Shown: positions 37,701-51,508 of the stretch, in pieces
How the letters are laid out: every line of letters starts with the position of its first letter
How positions within the stretch are numbered: the stretch's first letter is position 1
Source: Chrysogorgia sp. JL179-B06
Taxonomy: Eukaryota > Cnidaria > Anthozoa > Scleralcyonacea > Chrysogorgiidae
NCBI GenBank assembly: GCA_035772405.1
Contig: JAYKKM010000034.1
Location: 1,511,001 to 1,575,000, forward strand
DNA length: 64,000 nt
Reading direction: 5' to 3'
The notes under the pieces: generated by a model
The model's database searches: none
What the model was told of the DNA's origin: nothing
Seen by the model: only the letters and a program-made list of their open reading frames with translations
Program-made: the position numbers and the translations under genes

Positions 37701-40700
37701 CTTTAACTTTTAACTTTAACTTTTAACTTTACTTTAACTTTATATTTACTTTAACTTTTAACTTTAATTTAACTTTTAGCTTTACGTTAACTTTGCTTTA
37801 ACTTTTAACTTTAACCTTGCGTTGACTTTTAACTTTAACTTTTAAATTTACTTTAACTTTTAACTTTAACTTTTAACTTTACTTTAACTTTTAACTTTAC
37901 TTTAACTTTGCTTTAACTTTTAACTTTAACTTTGCGTTGACTTTTAACTTTAACTTTTAACTTTACTTTAACTTTATGTTCACTTTAACTTTAACTTTGC
38001 TTAAACTTTTAACTTTTGAGGGGTGGATGGGTGAATTGTGAGGGAGAGGTATTACTTTAACTTCACTTTAACTTTTAACTTTGCTGTAACTTTTAACTTT
38101 ACTTTAACTTTATGTTTACTTTAACTTTTAACTTTTAACTTTACTTTAACTTTATGTTTACTTTAACTTTAACTTTGCTTTAACTTTTAACTTTAACTTT
38201 GCGTTGACTTTTAACTTTAACTTTTAACTTTACTTTAACTTTTAACTTTACTTTAACTTTGTTTTAACTTTTAACTTTAATTTTGGGTTGACTTTTAACT
38301 TTTAACTTTACTTTAACTTTATGTTTACTTTAACTTTAACTTTGCTTTAACTTTTAAGTTTAACTTTGCGTTGACTTTTAACTTTAACTTTTAACTTTAC
38401 TTTAACTTTTAACTTTACTTTAACTTTTAACTTTACTTTAACTTTGCGTTGACTTTTAACTTTTAACTTTACTTTAACTTTTAACTTTTAACTTACTTTA
38501 ACTTTGCTTTGACTTTTAACTTTAACTTTGCGTTGACTTTTAACTTTAACTTTTAACTTTACTTTAACTTTTAACTTTAACTTTTAACTTTAACTTTTAA
38601 CTTTAACTTTTAACTTTAACTTTTAACTTTACTTTAACTTTATATTTACTTTAACTTTTAACTTTAATTTAACTTTTAACTTTACTTTAACTTTGCTTTA
38701 ACTTTTAACTTTAACTTTGCGTTGACTTTTAACTTTAACTTTTAACTTTACTTTAACTTTTAACTTTACTTTAACTTTTAACTTTACTTTAACTTTTAAC
38801 TTTTCTTTAACTTTTAAGTTTAACTTTGCGTTGACTTTTAACTTTAACTTTTAACTTTACTTTAACTTTTAACTTTACTTTAACTTTTAACTTACTTTAA
38901 CTTTGCTTTGACTTTTAACTTTAACTTTGCGTTGACTTTTAACTTTAACTTTTAACTTTACTTTAACTTTTAACTTTAACTTTTAACTTTAACTTTTAAC
39001 TTTAACTTTTAACTTTACTTTAACTTTATATTTACTTTAACTTTTAACTTAACTTTTAACTTTACTTTAACTTTGCTTTAACTTTTAACTTTAACTTTGC
39101 GTTGACTTTTAACTTTAACTTTTAACTTTACTTTAACTTTTAACTTTACTTTAACTTTTAACTTTACTTTAACTTTTAACTTTTCTTTAACTTTTAACTT
39201 TACTTTAACTTTGCGTTGACTTTTAACTTTTAACTTTACTTTAACTTTTAACTTTTAACTTACTTTAACTTTGCTTTGACTTTTAACTTTAACTTTGCGT
39301 TGACTTTTAACTTTAACTTTTAACTTTACTTTAACTTTTAACTTTAACTTTTAACTTTAACTTTTAACTTTAACTTTTAACTTTAATTTAACTTTTAACT
39401 TTACTTTAACTTTGCTTTAACTTTTAATTTTAACTTTGCGTTGACTTTTAACTTTAACTTTTAAATTTACTTTAACTTTTAACTTTAACTTTTAACTTTA
39501 CTTTAACTTTTAACTTTACTTTAACTTTACTTTAACTTTTAACTTTATGTTAATTTTTAAATTTAACTTTAATTTTTAAATTTAACTTTACTTTAACTTT
39601 ACTTTAACTTTTAACTTTGCTGTAACTTTTAACTTCGCTGTAACTTTACTTTAACTACAATCTTCTCGGATAACGACCTTAAATCGTAGGCCCTCGGAAC
39701 CCCTATAATTGGGCTTCTAGCCTGTTGGGGTATTCCGTTCACCTAAGAGTGAAAAATCTAATAAACTTAACTAAACTAAACTTTTAACTTTGCTGTAACT
39801 TTACTTTAACTTTTAACTTTAACTTTTAACTTACTTTAACTTTATGTTTACTTTAACTTTGCGTTGACTTTTAACTTTAACTTTTAACTTTACTTTAACT
39901 TTTAACTTTAGCTTTTAACTTTACTTTAACTTTGTTTACTTTAACTTTTAACTTTACTTTAACTTTATGTTTACTTTAATTTTGCGTTGACTTTTAACTT
40001 TAACTTTTAACTTTACTTTAACTTTTAACTTTAACTTTTAACTTTACTTTAACTTTATGTTTACTTTAACTTTTAACTTTACTTTAACTTTTAACTTTAC
40101 TTTAACTTTTAAAAGACTTTAACTTTGCTTTAACTTTTAACTTTAACTTTGCGTTGACTTTTAACTTTAACTTTTAATTTACTTTAACTTTTAACTTTAA
40201 CTTTTAACTTTACTTTACCTTTATGTTTACTTTAAATTTTAACTTTACTTTAACTTTATGTTCACTTTAACTTTAACTTTGCTTTAACTTTTAACTTTTG
40301 AGGGGTGGATGGGTGAATTGTGAGGGAGAGGTATTACTTTAACTTCACTTTAACTTTTAACTTTGCTGTAACTTTTAACTTTAATTTAACTTTATGTTTA
40401 CTTTAACTTTTAACTTTTAACTTTACTTTAACTTTATGTTTACTTTAACTTTAACTTTGCTTTAACTTTTAACTTTACTTTAACTTTTAACTTTAACTTT
40501 TAACTTTACTTTAACTTTTAACTTTACTTTAACTTTGTTTTAGCTTTTAACTTTAACTTTGCGTTGACTTTTAAATTTTAACTTTACTTTAACTTTATGT
40601 TTACTTTAACTTTAACTTTGCTTTAACTTTTAACTTTAACTTTGCGTTGACTTTTAACTTTAATATTTAACTTTACTTTAACTTTTAACTTTACTTTAAC

Positions 40701-43700
40701 TTTGCGTTGACTTTTAACTTTTAACTTTACTTTAACTTTAACTTTGCGTTGACTTTTAACTTTAACTATTAACTTTACTTTAACTTTTAACTTTAACTTT
40801 TAACTTTAACTTTTAACTTTAACTTTTAACTTTACTTTAACTTTATATTTACTTTAACTTTTAACTTTAATTTAACTTTTAACTTTACTTTAACTTTGCT
40901 TTAACTTTTAACTTTAACTTTGCGTTGACTTTTAACTTTAACTTTTAACTTTACTTTAACTTTATGTTTACTTTAACTTTAACTTTGCTTTAACTTTTAA
41001 CTTTAACTTTGCGTTGACTTTTAACTTTAACTTTTAACTTTACTTTAACTTTTAACTTTACTTTAACTTTGTTTTAACTTTTAACTTTAACTTTGCGTTG
41101 ACTTTTAACTTTTTACTTTAACTTTAACTTTGCTTTAATTTTTAGCTTTAACTTTGCGTTGACTTTTAACTTTAACTTTTAACTTTACTTTAACTTTTAA
41201 CTTTACTTTAACTTTGTTTTAACTTTTAACTTTAACTTTGCGTTGACTTTTAACTTTTAACTTTACTTTAACTTTATGTTTACTTTAACTTTAACTTTGC
41301 TTTAACTTTTAACTTTAACTTTGCGTTGACTTTTAACTTTAACTTTTAACTTTACTTTAACTTTTAACTTTACTTTAACTTTTAACTTTACTTTAACTTT
41401 GCGTTGACTTTTAACTTTTAACTTTACTTTAACTTTTAACTTTTAACTTACTTTAACTTTGCTTTGACTTTTAACTTTAACTTTGCGTTGACTTTTAACT
41501 TTAACTTTAACTTTTAACTTTAACTTTTAACTTTAACTTTTAACTTTACTTTAACTTTATATTTACTTTAACTTTTAACTTTAATTTAACTTTTAACTTT
41601 ACTTTAACTTTGCTTTAACTTTTAACTTTAACTTTGCGTTGACTTTTAACTTTAACTTTTAACTTACTTTAACTTTATGTTTACTTTAACTTTACTTTAA
41701 CTTTGTTTTAACTTTTAACTTTAACTTTGCGTTGACTTTTAACTATTAACTTTACTTTAACTTTATGTTTACTTTAACTTTAACTTTGCTTTAACTTTTA
41801 ACTTTAACTTTGCGTTGACTTTTAACTTTAACTTTTAACTTTACTTTAACTTTGCGTTGACTTTTAACTTTTAACTTTACTTTAACTTTTAACTTTTAAC
41901 TTACTTTAACTTTGCTTTGACTTTTAACTTTAACTTTGCGTTGACTTTTAACTTTAACTTTTAACTTTACTTTAACTTTTAACTTTAACTTTTAACTTTA
42001 ACTTTTAACTTTAACTTTTAACTTTAACTTTTAACTTTACTTTAACTTTATATTTACTTTAACTTTTAACTTTAATTTAACTTTTAACTTTACTTTAACT
42101 TTGTTTTAACTTTTAACTTTAACTTTGCGTTGACTTTTAACTTTTAACTTTACTTTAACTTTATGTTTACTTTAACTTTAACTTTGCTTTAACTTTTAAC
42201 TTTAACTTTGCGTTGACTTTTAACTTTAACTTTTAACTTTACTTTAACTTTTAACTTTACTTTAACTTTTAACTTTACTTTAAATTTGCGTTGACTTTTA
42301 ACTTTTAACTTTACTTTAACTTTTAACTTTTAACTTACTTTAACTTTGCTTTGACTTTTAACTTTAACTTTGCGTTGACTTTTAACTTTAACTTTAACTT
42401 TTAACTTTAACTTTTAACTTTAACTTTTAACTTTACTTTAACTTTATATTTACTTTAACTTTTAACTTTAATTTAACTTTTAACTTTACTTTAACTTTGC
42501 TTTAACTTTTAACTTTAACTTTGCGTTGACTTTTAACTTTAACTTTTAACTTACTTTAACTTTATGTTTACTTTAACTTTACTTTAACTTTGTTTTAACT
42601 TTTAACTTTAACTTTGCGTTGACTTTTAACTATTAACTTTACTTTAACTTTATGTTTACTTTAACTTTAACTTTGCTTTAACTTTTAACTTTAACTTTGC
42701 GTTGACTTTTAACTTTAACTTTTAACTTTACTTTAACTTTGCGTTGACTTTTAACTTTTAACTTTACTTTAACTTTTAACTTTTAACTTACTTTAACTTT
42801 GCTTTGACTTTTAACTTTAACTTTGCGTTGACTTTTAACTTTAACTTTTAACTTTACTTTAACTTTTAACTTTAACTTTTAACTTTAACTTTTAACTTTA
42901 ACTTTTAACTTTAACTTTTAACTTTACTTTAACTTTATATTTACTTTAACTTTTAACTTTAATTTAACTTTTAACTTTACTTTAACTTTGCTTTAACTTT
43001 TAACTTTAACTTTGCGTTGACTTTTAACTTTAACTTTTAAATTTACTTTAACTTTTAACTTTAACTTTTAACTTTACTTTAACTTTTAACTTTACTTTAA
43101 CTTTGCTTTAACTTTTAACTTTAACTTTGCGTTGACTTTTAACTTTAACTTTTAACTTTACTTTAACTTTATGTTTACTTTAACTTTAACTTTGCTTTAA
43201 CTTTTAACTTTAACTCTGTGTTGACTTTTAACTTTAACTTTTAACTTTACTTTAACTTTTAACTTTACTTTAACTTTGTTTTAACTTTTAACTTTAACTT
43301 TGCGTTGACTTTTAACTATTAACTTTACTTTAACTTTATGTTTACTTTAACTTTAACTTTGCTTTAACTTTTAACTTTAACTTTGCGTTGACTTTTAACT
43401 TTAACTTTTAACTTTACTTTAACTTTTAACTTTACTTTAACTTTTAACTTTACTTTAACTTTGCGTTGACTTTTAACTTTTAACTTTACTTTAACTTTTA
43501 ACTTACTTTAACTTTGCTTTGACTTTTAACTTTAACTTTGCGTTGAGTTTTAACTTTAACTTTTAACTTTACTTTAACTTTTAACTTTAACTTTTAACTT
43601 TAACTTTTAACTTTAACTTTTAACTTTAACTTTTAACTTTACTTTAACTTTATGTTTACTTTAACTTTTAACTTTAATTTAACTTTTAACTTTACTTTAA

Positions 43701-46700
43701 CTTTGCTTTAACTTTTAACTTTAACTTTGCATTGACTTTTAACTTTAACTTTTAACTTTACTTTAACTTTTAACTTTAACTTTTAACTTTACTTTAACTT
43801 TTAACTTTACTTTAACTTTGCTTTAACTTTTAACTTTAACTTTGCGTTGACTTTTAACTTTAACTTTTAACTTTACTTTAACTTTTAACTTTACTTTACC
43901 TTTATGTTAACTTTAACTTTTAACTTTACTTTAACTTTATGTTCACTTTAACTTTAACTTTGCTTTAACTTTTAACTTTTGAGGGGTGGATGGGTGAATT
44001 GTGAGGGAGAGGTATTACTTTAACTTTTAACTTTAACTTTTAACTTTACTTTAACTTTATATTTACTTTAACTTTTAACTTTAATTTAACTTTTAACTTT
44101 ACTTTAACTTTGCTTTAACTTTTAACTTTAACTTTGCGTTGACTTTTAACTTTAACTTTTAAATTTACTTTAACTTTTAACTTTAACTTTTAACTTTACT
44201 TTAACTTTTAACTTTACTTTAACTTTGCTTTAACTTTTAACTTTAACTTTGCGTTGACTTTTAACTTTAACTTTTAACTTTACTTTAACTTTATGTTTAC
44301 TTTAACTTTAACTTTGCTTTAACTTTTAACTTTAACTCTGTGTTGACTTTTAACTTTAACTTTTAACTTTACTTTAACTTTTAACTTTACTTTAACTTTG
44401 TTTTAACTTTTAACTTTAACTTTGCGTTGACTTTTAACTATTAACTTTACTTTAACTTTATGTTTACTTTAACTTTAACTTTGCTTTAACTTTTAACTTT
44501 AACTTTGCGTTGACTTTTAACTTTAACTTTTAACTTTACTTTAACTTTTAACTTTACTTTAACTTTTAACTTTACTTTAACTTTGCGTTGACTTTTAACT
44601 TTTAACTTTACTTTAACTTTTAACTTACTTTAACTTTGCTTTGACTTTTAACTTTAACTTTGCGTTGAGTTTTAACTTTAACTTTTAACTTTACTTTAAC
44701 TTTTAACTTTAACTTTTAACTTTAACTTTTAACTTTAACTTTTAACTTTAACTTTAAATTTACTTTAACTTTATGTTTACTTTAACTTTTAACTTTAATT
44801 TAACTTTTAACTTTACTTTAACTTTGCTTTAACTTTTAACTTTAACTTTGCATTGACTTTTAACTTTAACTTTTAACTTTACTTTAACTTTTAACTTTAA
44901 CTTTTAACTTTACTTTAACTTTTAACTTTACTTTAACTTTGCTTTAACTTTTAACTTTAACTTTGCGTTGACTTTTAACTTTAACTTTTAACTTTACTTT
45001 AACTTTTAACTTTACTTTACCTTTATGTTAACTTTAACTTTTAACTTTACTTTAACTTTATGTTCACTTTAACTTTAACTTTGCTTTAACTTTTAACTTT
45101 TGAGGGGTGGATGGGTGAATTGTGAGGGAGAGGTATTACTTTAACTTCACTTTAACTTTTAACTTTGCTGTAACTTTTAACTTTAATTTAACTTTATGTT
45201 TACTTTAACTTTTAACTTTTAACTTTACTTTAACTTTATGTTTACTTTAACTTTAACTTTGCTTTAACTTTTAACTTTAACTTTGCGTTGACTTTTAACT
45301 TTAACTTTTAACTTTACTTTAACTTTTAACTTTACTTTAACTTTGTTTTAACTTTTAACTTTAACTTTGCGTTGACTTTTAAATTTTAACTTTACTTTAA
45401 CTTTATGTTTACTTTAACTTTAACTTTGCTTTAACTTTTAACTTTAACTTTTAACTTTACTTTAACTTTTAACTTTCAACTTACTTTAACTTTGCTTTGA
45501 CTTTTACTTTAACTTTGCGTTGACTTTTAACTTTAACTATTAACTTTACTTTAACTTTTAACTTTAACTTTTAACTTTAACTTTTAACTTTAACTTTTAA
45601 CTTTACTTTAACTTTATATTTACTTTAACTTTTAACTTTACTTTAACTTTTAACTTTACTTTAACTTTGCTTTAACTTTTAACTTTAACTTTGCGTTGAC
45701 TTTTAACTTTAACTTTTAACTTTACTTTAACTTTATGTTTACTTTAACTTTAACTTTGCTTTAACTTTTAACTTTAACTTTTAACTTTAACTTTTAACTT
45801 TAACTTTATATTTACTTTAACTTTTAACTTTAATTTAACTTTTAACTTTACGTTAACTTTGCTTTAACTTTTAACTTTAACCTTGCGTTGACTTTTAACT
45901 TTAACTTTTAAATTTACTTTAACTTTTAACTTTAACTTTTAACTTTACTTTAACTTTTAACTTTACTTTAACTTTGCTTTAACTTTTAACTTTAACTTTG
46001 CGTTGACTTTTAACTTTAACTTTTAACTTTACTTTAACTTTATGTTCACTTTAACTTTAACTTTGCTTTAACTTTTAACTTTTGAGGGGTGGATGGGTGA
46101 ATTGTGAGGGAGAGGTATTACTTTAACTTCACTTTAACTTTTAACTTTGCTGTAACTTTTAACTTTACTTTAACTTTATGTTTACTTTAACTTTTAACTT
46201 TTAACTTTACTTTAACTTTATGTTTACTTTAACTTTAACTTTGCTTTAACTTTTAACTTTAACTTTGCGTTGACTTTTAACTTTAACTTTTAACTTTACT
46301 TTAACTTTTAACTTTACTTTAACTTTGTTTTAACTTTTAACTTTAATTTTGAGTTGACTTTTAACTTTTAACTTTACTTTAACTTTATGTTTACTTTAAC
46401 TTTAACTTTGCTTTAACTTTTAAGTTTAACTTTGCGTTGACTTTTAACTTTAACTTTTAACTTTACTTTAACTTTTAACTTTACTTTAACTTTTAACTTT
46501 ACTTTAACTTTGCGTTGACTTTTAACTTTTAACTTTACTTTAACTTTTAACTTTTAACTTACTTTAACTTTGCGTTGACTTTTAACTTTAACTTTTAACT
46601 TTACTTTAACTTTTAACTTTACTTTAACTTTTAACTTTACTTTAACTTTGCGTTGACTTTTAACTTTTAACTTTACTTTAACTTTTAACTTTTAACTTAC

Positions 46701-49700
46701 TTTAACTTTGCTTTGACTTTTAACTTTAACTTTGCGTTGACTTTTAACTTTAACTTTTAACTTTACTTTAACTTTTAACTTTAACTTTTAACTTTAACTT
46801 TTAACTTTAACTTTTAACTTTAACTTTTAACTTTAACTTTTAACTTTAACTTTTAACTGTACTTTAACTTTATATTTACTTTAACTTTTAACTTTAATTT
46901 AACTTTAACTTTACTTTAACTTTGCTTTAACTTTTAACTTTAACTTTGCGTTGACTTTTAACTTTAACTTTTAACTTTACTTTAACTTTTAACTTTACTT
47001 TAACTTTTAACTTTACTTTAACTTTTAACTTTTCTTTAACTTTTAACTTTACTTTAACTTTGCGTTGACTTTTAACTTTTAACTTTACTTTAACTTTTAA
47101 CTTTTAACTTACTTTAACTTTGCTTTGACTTTTAACTTTAACTTTGCGTTGACTTTTAACTTTAACTTTTATCTTTACTTTAACTTTTAACTTTAACTTT
47201 TAACTTTAACTTTTAACTTTAACTTTTAACTTTAACTTTTAACTTTACTTTAACTTTATATTTAATTTAACTTTTAACTTTAATTTAACTTTTAACTTTA
47301 CTTTAACTTTGCTTTAACTTTTAATTTTAACTTTGCGTTGACTTTTAACTTTAACTTTTAAATTTACTTTAACTTTTAACTTTAACTTTACTTTAACTTT
47401 ACTTTAACTTTTAACTTTATGTTAATTTTTAAATTTAACTTTAATTTTTAAATTTAACTTTACTTTAACTTTACTTTAACTTTTAACTTTGCTGTAACTT
47501 TTAACTTCGCTGTAACTTTACTTTAACTACAATCTTCTCGGATAACGACCTTAAATCGTAGGCCCTCGGAACCCCTATAATTGGGCTTCTAGCCTGTTGG
47601 GGTATTCCGTTCACCTAAGAGTGAAAAATCTAATAAACTTAACTAAACTAAACTTTTAACTTTGCTGTAACTTTACTTTAACTTTTAACTTTAACTTTTA
47701 ACTTTACTTTAACTTTATGTTTACTTTAACTTTGCGTTGACTTTTAACTTTAACTTTTAACTTTACTTTAACTTTTAACTTTAACTTTTAACTTTACTTT
47801 AACTTTATGTTTACTTTAACTTTTAACTTTACTTTAACTTTATGTTTACTTTAATTTTGCGTTGACTTTTAACTTTAACTTTTAACTTTACTTTAACTTT
47901 TAACTTTAACTTTTAACTTTACTTTAACTTTATGTTTACTTTAACTTTTAACTTTACTTTAACTTTTAACTTTACTTTAACTTTTAAAAGACTTTAACTT
48001 TGCTTTAACTTTTAACTTTAACTTTGCGTTGACTTTTAACTTTAACTTTTAATTTACTTTAACTTTTAACTTTAACTTTTAACTTTACTTTACCTTTATG
48101 TTTACTTTAACTTTTAACTTTACTTTAACTTTGTGTTCACTTTAACTTTAACTTTGCTTTAACTTTTAACTTTTGAGGGGTGGATGGGTGAATTGTGAGG
48201 GAGAGGTATTACTTTAACTTCACTTTAACTTTTAACTTTGCTGTAACTTTTAACTTTAATTTAACTTTATGTTTACTTTAACTTTTAACTTTTAACTTTA
48301 CTTTAACTTTATGTTTACTTTAACTTTTAACTTTACTTTAACTTTTAACTTTACTTTAACTTTATGTTTACTTTAACTTTAACTATTAACTTTTAACTTT
48401 AACTTTTAACTTTAACTTTTAACTTTAACTTTTAACTTTAACTTTTAACTTTACTTTAACTTTATATTTACTTTAACTTTTAACTTTACTTTAACTTTTA
48501 ACTTTACTTTAACTTTATGTTTACTTTAACTTTAACTTTGCTTTAACTTTTAGCTTTAACTTTGCGTTGACTTTTAACTTTAACTTTTAACTTTACTTTA
48601 ACTTTTAACTTTACTTTAACTTTGTTTTAACTTTTAACTTTAACTTTGCGTTGACTTTTAACTTTTAACTTTACTTTAACTTTATGTTTACTTTAACTTT
48701 AACTTTGCTTTAACTTTTAACTTTAACTTTGCGTTGACTTTTAACTTTAACTTTTAACTTTACTTTAACTTTTAACTTTACTTTAACTTTTAACTTTACT
48801 TTAACTTTGCGTTGACTTTTAACTTTTAACTTTACTTTAACTTTTAACTTTTAACTTACTTTAACTTTGCTTTGACTTTTAACTTTAACTTTGCGTTGAC
48901 TTTTAACTTTAACTTTTAACTTTACTTTAACTTTTAACTTTAACTTTTAACTTTAACTTTTAACTTTAACTTTTAACTTTACTTTAACTTTATATTTACT
49001 TTAACTTTTAACTTTAATTTAACTTTTAACTTTACTTTAACTTTGCTTTAACTTTTAACTTTAACTTTGCGTTGACTTTTAACTTTAACTTTTAACTTAC
49101 TTTAACTTTATGTTTACTTTAACTTTACTTTAACTTTGTTTTAACTTTTAACTTTAACTTTGCGTTGACTTTTAACTATTAACTTTACTTTAACTTTATG
49201 TTTACTTTAACTTTAACTTTGCTTTAACTTTTAACTTTAACTTTGCGTTGACTTTTAACTTTAACTTTTAACTTTACTTTAACTTTGCGTTGACTTTTAA
49301 CTTTTAACTTTACTTTAACTTTTAACTTTTAACTTACTTTAACTTTGCTTTGACTTTTAACTTTAACTTTGCGTTGACTTTTAACTTTAACTTTTAACTT
49401 TACTTTAACTTTTAACTTTAACTTTTAACTTTAACTTTTAACTTTAACTTTTAACTTTAACTTTTAACTTTACTTTAACTTTATATTTACTTTAACTTTT
49501 AACTTTAATTTAACTTTTAACTTTACTTTAACTTTGCTTTAACTTTTAACTTTAACTTTGCGTTGACTTTTAACTTTAACTTTTAAATTTACTTTAACTT
49601 TTAACTTTAACTTTTAACTTTACTTTAACTTTTAACTTTACTTTAACTTTGCTTTAACTTTTAACTTTAACTTTGCGTTGACTTTTAACTTTAACTTTTA

Positions 49701-50467
49701 ACTTTACTTTAACTTTATGTTTACTTTAACTTTAACTTTGCTTTAACTTTTAACTTTAACTCTGCGTTGACTTTTAACTTTAACTTTTAACTTTACTTTA
49801 ACTTTTAACTTTACTTTAACTTTGTTTTAACTTTTAACTTTAACTTTGCGTTGACTTTTAACTATTAACTTTACTTTAACTTTATGTTTACTTTAACTTT
49901 AACTTTGCTTTAACTTTTAACTTTAACTTTGCGTTGACTTTTAACTTTAACTTTAAACTTTACTTTAACTTTTAACTTTACTTTAACTTTTAACTTACTT
50001 TAACTTTGCTTTGACTTTTAACTTTAACTTTGCGTTGAGTTTTAACTTTTAACTTTAACTTTTAACTTTAACTTTTAACTTTAACTTTTAACTTTAACTT
50101 TTAACTTTACTTTAACTTTATGTTTACTTTAACTTTTAACTTTAATTTAACTTTTAACTTTACTTTAACTTTGCTTTAACTTTTAACTTTAACTTTGCAT
50201 TGACTTTTAACTTTAACTTTTAACTTTACTTTAACTTTTAACTTTAACTTTTAACTTTACTTTAACTTTGCTTTAACTTTTAACTTTAACTTTGCGTTGA
50301 CTTTTAACTTTAACTTTTAACTTTACTTTAACTTTTAACTTTACTTTAACTTTATGTTTACTTTAACATTTAAACTTTACTTTAACTTTATGTTCACTTA
50401 AACTTTAACTTTGCTTTAACTTTTAACTTTTGAGGGATGGATGGGTGAATTGTGAGGGAGAGGTATT
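31710..50467 (+). repeat. TTTAACTT-type satellite, block 2
   Basis: This is the same satellite as block 1, in the same orientation and with the same two anchors. It starts at full register immediately after the 60-bp satellite of the island. Between 32.0 and 36.3 kb it shows a tandem higher-order unit of about 2.15 kb: anchor-1 copies at 32053, 33250, 34172, 35400 and 36323 alternate in spacing near 1.2 and 0.92 kb. From 40.7 to 46 kb anchor 1 is absent and smaller duplications dominate, such as 42.9-44.0 kb repeated about 1121 bp downstream. It ends inside a final copy of anchor 2 at 50432. Confidence 0.97.
33250..36323 (+). repeat. About 2.15-kb higher-order tandem repeat in satellite block 2
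   Basis: Anchor-1 spacings of 1197, 922, 1228 and 923 bp from 32053 to 36323 show an alternating two-part unit of about 2120-2150 bp. The shorter half carries no anchor 2 and ends in the GGATAACTACC variant. The longer half contains one anchor 2 (32621, 34771) and ends in CTAAAATCTTC. The longer half also resembles 11257-12485 of block 1 (1228 bp, same variants), which links the two blocks. Confidence 0.8.
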
Positions 50468-50468
50468 C

Positions 50469-50666
50469 ATGGAGGTGAGCGGGGATAGTAGGTATATTTC
50501 TCAAACGGGCTACAGGGCCGCGAAAAAGGCCTTCCGGGCCATTTGGTGTGTTTTGGAGAACCGACTTGTGGAGAACCGAAAAGACGAATTAGATTTGAAC
50601 ACGCAATTACTTCGGGCACACACAATCCTAAAACTAAAGGAAACAGAAAACGGTTACAAAAGCTAA
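50469..50666 (+). other. Small ORF adjoining the last satellite anchor
   Basis: The first ATG (50469) lies directly after the last anchor-2 copy, whose reading frame is also open. The ORF encodes about 65 residues: a Ser/Tyr/Arg-containing start, then a charged helical segment rich in Leu, Glu and Lys. Nothing in it is recognisable. Its DNA includes AAAAAGGCCTTCCGGGCC, a GGCC-rich pattern seen again at 52441. Because part is repeat-like, I regard coding function as doubtful. Confidence 0.2.
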
Positions 50667-51027
50667 AGAGGAAACGATACAGCCTTGGAATCCTAATGAG
50701 AAACGCAGTTCCTATCGCAACGACAATATATCATATTGGTTAATCAGCTACACCAATATGCAGCGAGAGAAAAAAAAGAAGGAAAAGCGAGTTAATGTTT
50801 GTCAGAGAAGCCGATAAACACTCTTACCACGCGTTATTAATTTTAGTGACTGCTGTAACAATACGTAATGTGTATTAGGGAATAAAATAAAATTAAAGTG
50901 TATTTTCATCACTCGCCTGACAATTATAGATTGCCTTTCTTCCGAGGGTAGTTGGTGAAAGTCCGACAAATGGTTTGCTAATCTCAATAAGCATTAGCAT
51001 AGCAACGCTGTAACGCAATGCCGTTTA
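50667..51027. other. Unique sequence, no gene seen
   Basis: This is moderately AT-rich sequence following the satellite edge. A 61-codon minus-strand ORF (50802-50987) has no motif. No RNA gene or repeat was identified. Confidence 0.5.
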
Positions 51028-51214
51028 AATTTATATTTTTTCCAAGTCAATATGTGTGAGATCTTGAACAGTTCTTCGCACTGTTTCCCGAAGTGTTTCT
51101 TCATCATAGGAATTGTGTACACTAAAGCGAGATAAGCCATAATACGGCAAAAAATTATTAGGGTTCATCTCTTTGTATAGATGTGGCGTCGGTGATATTC
51201 CAAATATAATTAAA
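51028..51214 (+). repeat. Interspersed repeat, copy A
   Basis: This segment shares TTATATTTTTTC, GAGATCTTGAACAGTTCTTC, CTGTTTCCC, AAGTGTTTCTTCATCATAGG, AGCCATAATACGGC and ATTAGGGTTCATCTCTTTG with copy C (53055-53314), ending in GTGATATTCCAAATATAATT. It lacks about 100 bp present in copy C and has a short extra stretch (TTGTGTACACTAAAG). A shorter relative lies at 52840-52965. No coding capacity is evident. Confidence 0.85.
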
Positions 51215-51256
51215 TTTAGGGTTATGAACGTGGAATAGGGTTAAGAGTCTACACGG

Positions 51257-51508
51257 GATGTGAGGCGTTCTTAACGCTAATTATACTTTCGTTCGCAACA
51301 CAGAGAGCCGCCTAGCTTTGGCTTCTCGAATGGTCTGATTCAGCCAAATAAACCTTAGCAACCGCGTTAAAGTTCTATTTCGATTGTATCTAGAAAAGCA
51401 ATTTTGATAAAGTTTTATTTCGCTTACAGGCAAATGAATGCGTTTCAAGAGGTTAGAGTTAGGAGTCTACGAGGGAATACTTAATTAGTGTTAAGAACAC
51501 CTCACATC
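51257..51508. repeat. Foldback repeat with 27-bp arms
   Basis: The left arm, 51257-51283 (beginning GATGTGAGGCGTTCTTAACG), and the right arm, 51482-51508, are reverse complements at 25 of 27 positions and enclose 198 bp. Each arm itself contains a mini-palindrome (GCGTTCTTAACGC; GTGTTAAGAACAC). In addition, AGAGTCTAC / GGAGTCTAC occurs in direct orientation outside the left arm and inside the right arm. It could be a non-autonomous foldback element. Confidence 0.75.
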
